Origin: Aquificaceae bacterium
GTDB lineage: Bacteria; Aquificota; Aquificia; Aquificales; Aquificaceae
Reading direction: 5' to 3'
Assembly (NCBI GenBank): GCA_026982025.1
Contig: JALSHX010000014.1
Coordinates: 1 to 6,663, forward strand
Length of the DNA stretch: 6,663 bases
Translations under genes and position numbers: made by a program
Notes under the pieces: generated by a model
The model's database searches: none
What the model was told of the DNA's origin: nothing
The model's input: only the letters and a program-made list of their open reading frames with translations
Shown: positions 5,432 to 6,663 of the stretch, in pieces
Numbering within the stretch: position 1 is the stretch's first letter
Layout of the letters: each line of letters starts with the position of its first letter

Positions 5432-6273
5432 AGGGGATTATAGAGTCGTTCGGAATAGAATGTCAGATCAAGCACTTTGATGAGGGTGTTTTTCAATTCT
5501 CTTCGGGGAACTACCATGTCAACCATTCCCTTTTCCAGAAGAAACTCCGCTCTCTGAAAACCCTCGGGAAGTTCCTGCTTTATAGTTTGCTGAATAACCC
5601 GAGGACCGGCAAAACCTATAAGAGCTCCCGGTTCGGCAATGATTATATCACCCAAAAAGGCGAAGCTTGCGGAAACCCCGCCGGTGGTAGGATTTGCGAG
5701 AACCGTTATGAAGGGAATTTTTGCCTCCGTCAGAAGACCCACACCGAAGGTGGTCTTAGCCATCTGCATTAAAGAAAGGATCCCCTCCTGCATTCTCGCA
5801 CCGCCGGAACAGGTAATGGCAATAAGGGGTATCCTTTCCTCAAGGGCTACCCTGCATGACCTAAAGAATCTCTCCCCCACCACCGCGCCCATGCTTCCCC
5901 CGATAAAGCCAAAGTCCATGGCGGTCAGAATAACCCTTCTTCCTTCAATGCTTCCTTTCACAACCACCATAGCCTCGCTTAGACCCGTCTGCTCCTGAGC
6001 TTTTTTAAGTCTGTCTCTGTAGGACCTTGTATCCTTAAATCTGAGAGGGTCCGAGGGACGAACCTCCTCAAAGAGACTCACCACCCCTTCCTCGTCAAGG
6101 AGGGATTCAACTCTTTGAACCGCAGACATTGTCATGTGAAATCCGCACTTCGGACAAACCCTCAGGTTTCTTTCAAGGTCGGGAACATATAAAAGGGTTT
6201 TACATCCCTCGCACTTTGTCCAGAGGTTTTCCTCTTCCCTCTTCTTTTTAAAGAACTTTTCAAAAATGCCCAT
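5428..6273 (-). CDS. accD: Acetyl-CoA carboxylase carboxyltransferase, beta subunit
   Basis: AccD pairs with AccA to form the carboxyltransferase that moves CO2 from carboxybiotin to acetyl-CoA, making malonyl-CoA for fatty-acid synthesis. The 281 residues begin with the characteristic 'MGIFEKFFKKK' and 'LWTKC' and a four-cysteine zinc ribbon (Cys21, Cys24, Cys40, Cys43). The crotonase-like core follows, with GGSMGAVVGE (125-134), SGGARMQEG (156-164), PTTGGVSAS (195-203), GFAGPRVIQQT (220-230) and the terminal 'EGFQRAEFLLEKGMVD'. No accA is in the window. No Shine-Dalgarno is visible before the ATG (upstream bases end in TTACTTCAGC), so initiation may be leaderless or SD-independent. It is transcribed towards pth, and the two genes overlap by 4 nt. 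Confidence 0.97.
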   Translation of the reverse strand: MGIFEKFFKKKREEENLWTKCEGCKTLLYVPDLERNLRVCPKCGFHMTMSAVQRVESLLDEEGVVSLFEEVRPSDPLRFKDTRSYRDRLKKAQEQTGLSEAMVVVKGSIEGRRVILTAMDFGFIGGSMGAVVGERFFRSCRVALEERIPLIAITCSGGARMQEGILSLMQMAKTTFGVGLLTEAKIPFITVLANPTTGGVSASFAFLGDIIIAEPGALIGFAGPRVIQQTIKQELPEGFQRAEFLLEKGMVDMVVPRRELKNTLIKVLDLTFYSERLYNPL

Positions 6274-6323
6274 GCTGAAGTAATAATCATAAGATATTGC
6301 TTTTTTATAAGATCAATTCCTGA
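6274..6323. promoter_or_regulatory. Short divergent promoter region between accD and the RlmI-like gene
   Basis: Only 50 nt separate two diverging start codons. Minus-strand -10 candidates for accD are TATGAT (6291-6286) and TATAAA (6309-6304). A plus-strand candidate is TATAAG (6306-6311), 12 nt before the ATG at 6324. Neither direction shows a convincing -35 box or a Shine-Dalgarno, so both messages would have very short leaders or none. The 11-mer TTTATAAGATC (6304-6314) is identical to one at 4174-4184 in the EAL-HDOD/rplY gap. Promoter placement is inferred. Confidence 0.4.
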
Positions 6324-6663
6324 ATGCTACAGGTCAGGGTAAAACCGGGGATTGAGGACAGGATAAGGGGATTTTTTCCCTGGGTTTACAGGGCGGAGAT
6401 TGCATCCCTGTCAAGAAAGCCCCGAAAGGGAGAAAAGGTAGTTGTCAGGGACTTTGCAGGAAAATTTCTCGGTTACGGGTACATAAATCCGGAGGTAACA
6501 ATAGCAATCAGGCTCATCTCCTTTGACAAATCCCTTCCACCGTCTGAGGAACTCGTCAGGGAAAGAATTAAAAAGGCGTACGATTACAGGAAAAGACTTT
6601 ACATAAACAGCAACGCCTTCCGCCTCGTCCACTCGGAGGGGGACCTTATTCCCGGTCTCGTGG
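6324..6663 (+). CDS. RlmI-type class I SAM-dependent rRNA (cytosine-C5) methyltransferase, N-terminal part, cut by window edge
   Basis: The frame starts at ATG 6324, directly after an in-frame TGA (6321-6323), and is open to the right edge (113 codons). Residues 2-70 fit the N-terminal PUA domain of the RlmI/YccW family: VRVKPG, then GFFPWVYRAEI, KGEKVVVRDFAGKFLGYGYIN and IAIRLISFD. Residues 80-113 (RIKKAYDYRKRLY, then AFRLVHSEGDLIPGLV) match the conserved 'R ... yRlvhgEgDgLPGL' linker before the methyltransferase domain. The SAM-binding motifs and catalytic cysteine are beyond the window. E. coli RlmI makes m5C1962 in 23S rRNA; the exact target of this member cannot be told. No Shine-Dalgarno is seen, and the nearest -10-like box implies a leader of only a few bases. 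Confidence 0.85.
   Translation, partial: MLQVRVKPGIEDRIRGFFPWVYRAEIASLSRKPRKGEKVVVRDFAGKFLGYGYINPEVTIAIRLISFDKSLPPSEELVRERIKKAYDYRKRLYINSNAFRLVHSEGDLIPGLV

Noticed and set aside
5377..5772. Plus-strand open frame of 131 codons starting inside pth
   Set aside because: It is antisense to accD, whose identity is certain, and its translation resembles no family.
1..6663. CRISPR array, insertion sequence, prophage or toxin-antitoxin module
   Set aside because: No regularly spaced repeats, no transposase or phage-like frame, and almost all DNA is accounted for by core genes.

Overview
The window is a compact stretch of chromosomal housekeeping DNA, most likely from a thermophilic, deep-branching Gram-negative-type bacterium. 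The reasons are tiny intergenic gaps, overlapping stop/start codons, frequent AGG/AGA arginine and ATA isoleucine codons, and proteins rich in Glu, Lys and Arg. The order ispE, tRNA-Gln, prs, rplY, pth recalls clusters known from Deltaproteobacteria-like lineages and other thermophilic bacteria. I cannot name the genus from sequence alone.

Layout. Positions 1-969 hold a minus-strand pair: a small secreted protein of unknown function (625-969), then the N-terminal part of a secreted M6-family metallopeptidase that runs off the left edge (1-625). The two are coupled by a TGATG overlap. A divergent gap (970-1112) leads on the plus strand to ispE (isoprenoid precursor kinase), tRNA-Gln(UUG) and prs (PRPP synthetase). 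The ispE stop codon lies inside the tRNA gene. A minus-strand EAL-HDOD signalling gene (2942-4159) meets prs tail to tail with a 4-nt overlap. A second divergent gap (4160-4241) leads to rplY (ribosomal protein L25/CTC) and pth (peptidyl-tRNA hydrolase), coupled by TAATG. pth meets minus-strand accD (acetyl-CoA carboxylase beta subunit) tail to tail, again with a 4-nt overlap. A third, 50-nt divergent gap (6274-6323) precedes the start of an RlmI-type rRNA methyltransferase that runs off the right edge.

How the genes fit together. Most are core functions: isoprenoid precursor, PRPP and fatty-acid synthesis, the ribosome, and tRNA recycling. The less ordinary parts are the peptidase/small-protein pair, the EAL-HDOD protein that interrupts the prs-rplY-pth neighbourhood, and the tight nesting of tRNA-Gln between two protein genes. 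I saw no CRISPR array, insertion sequence, prophage gene or convincing Rho-independent terminator. There is no clear sign of a wholly new multi-gene system. The best leads are the ispE/tRNA-Gln overlap and the unknown secreted protein coupled to the peptidase.
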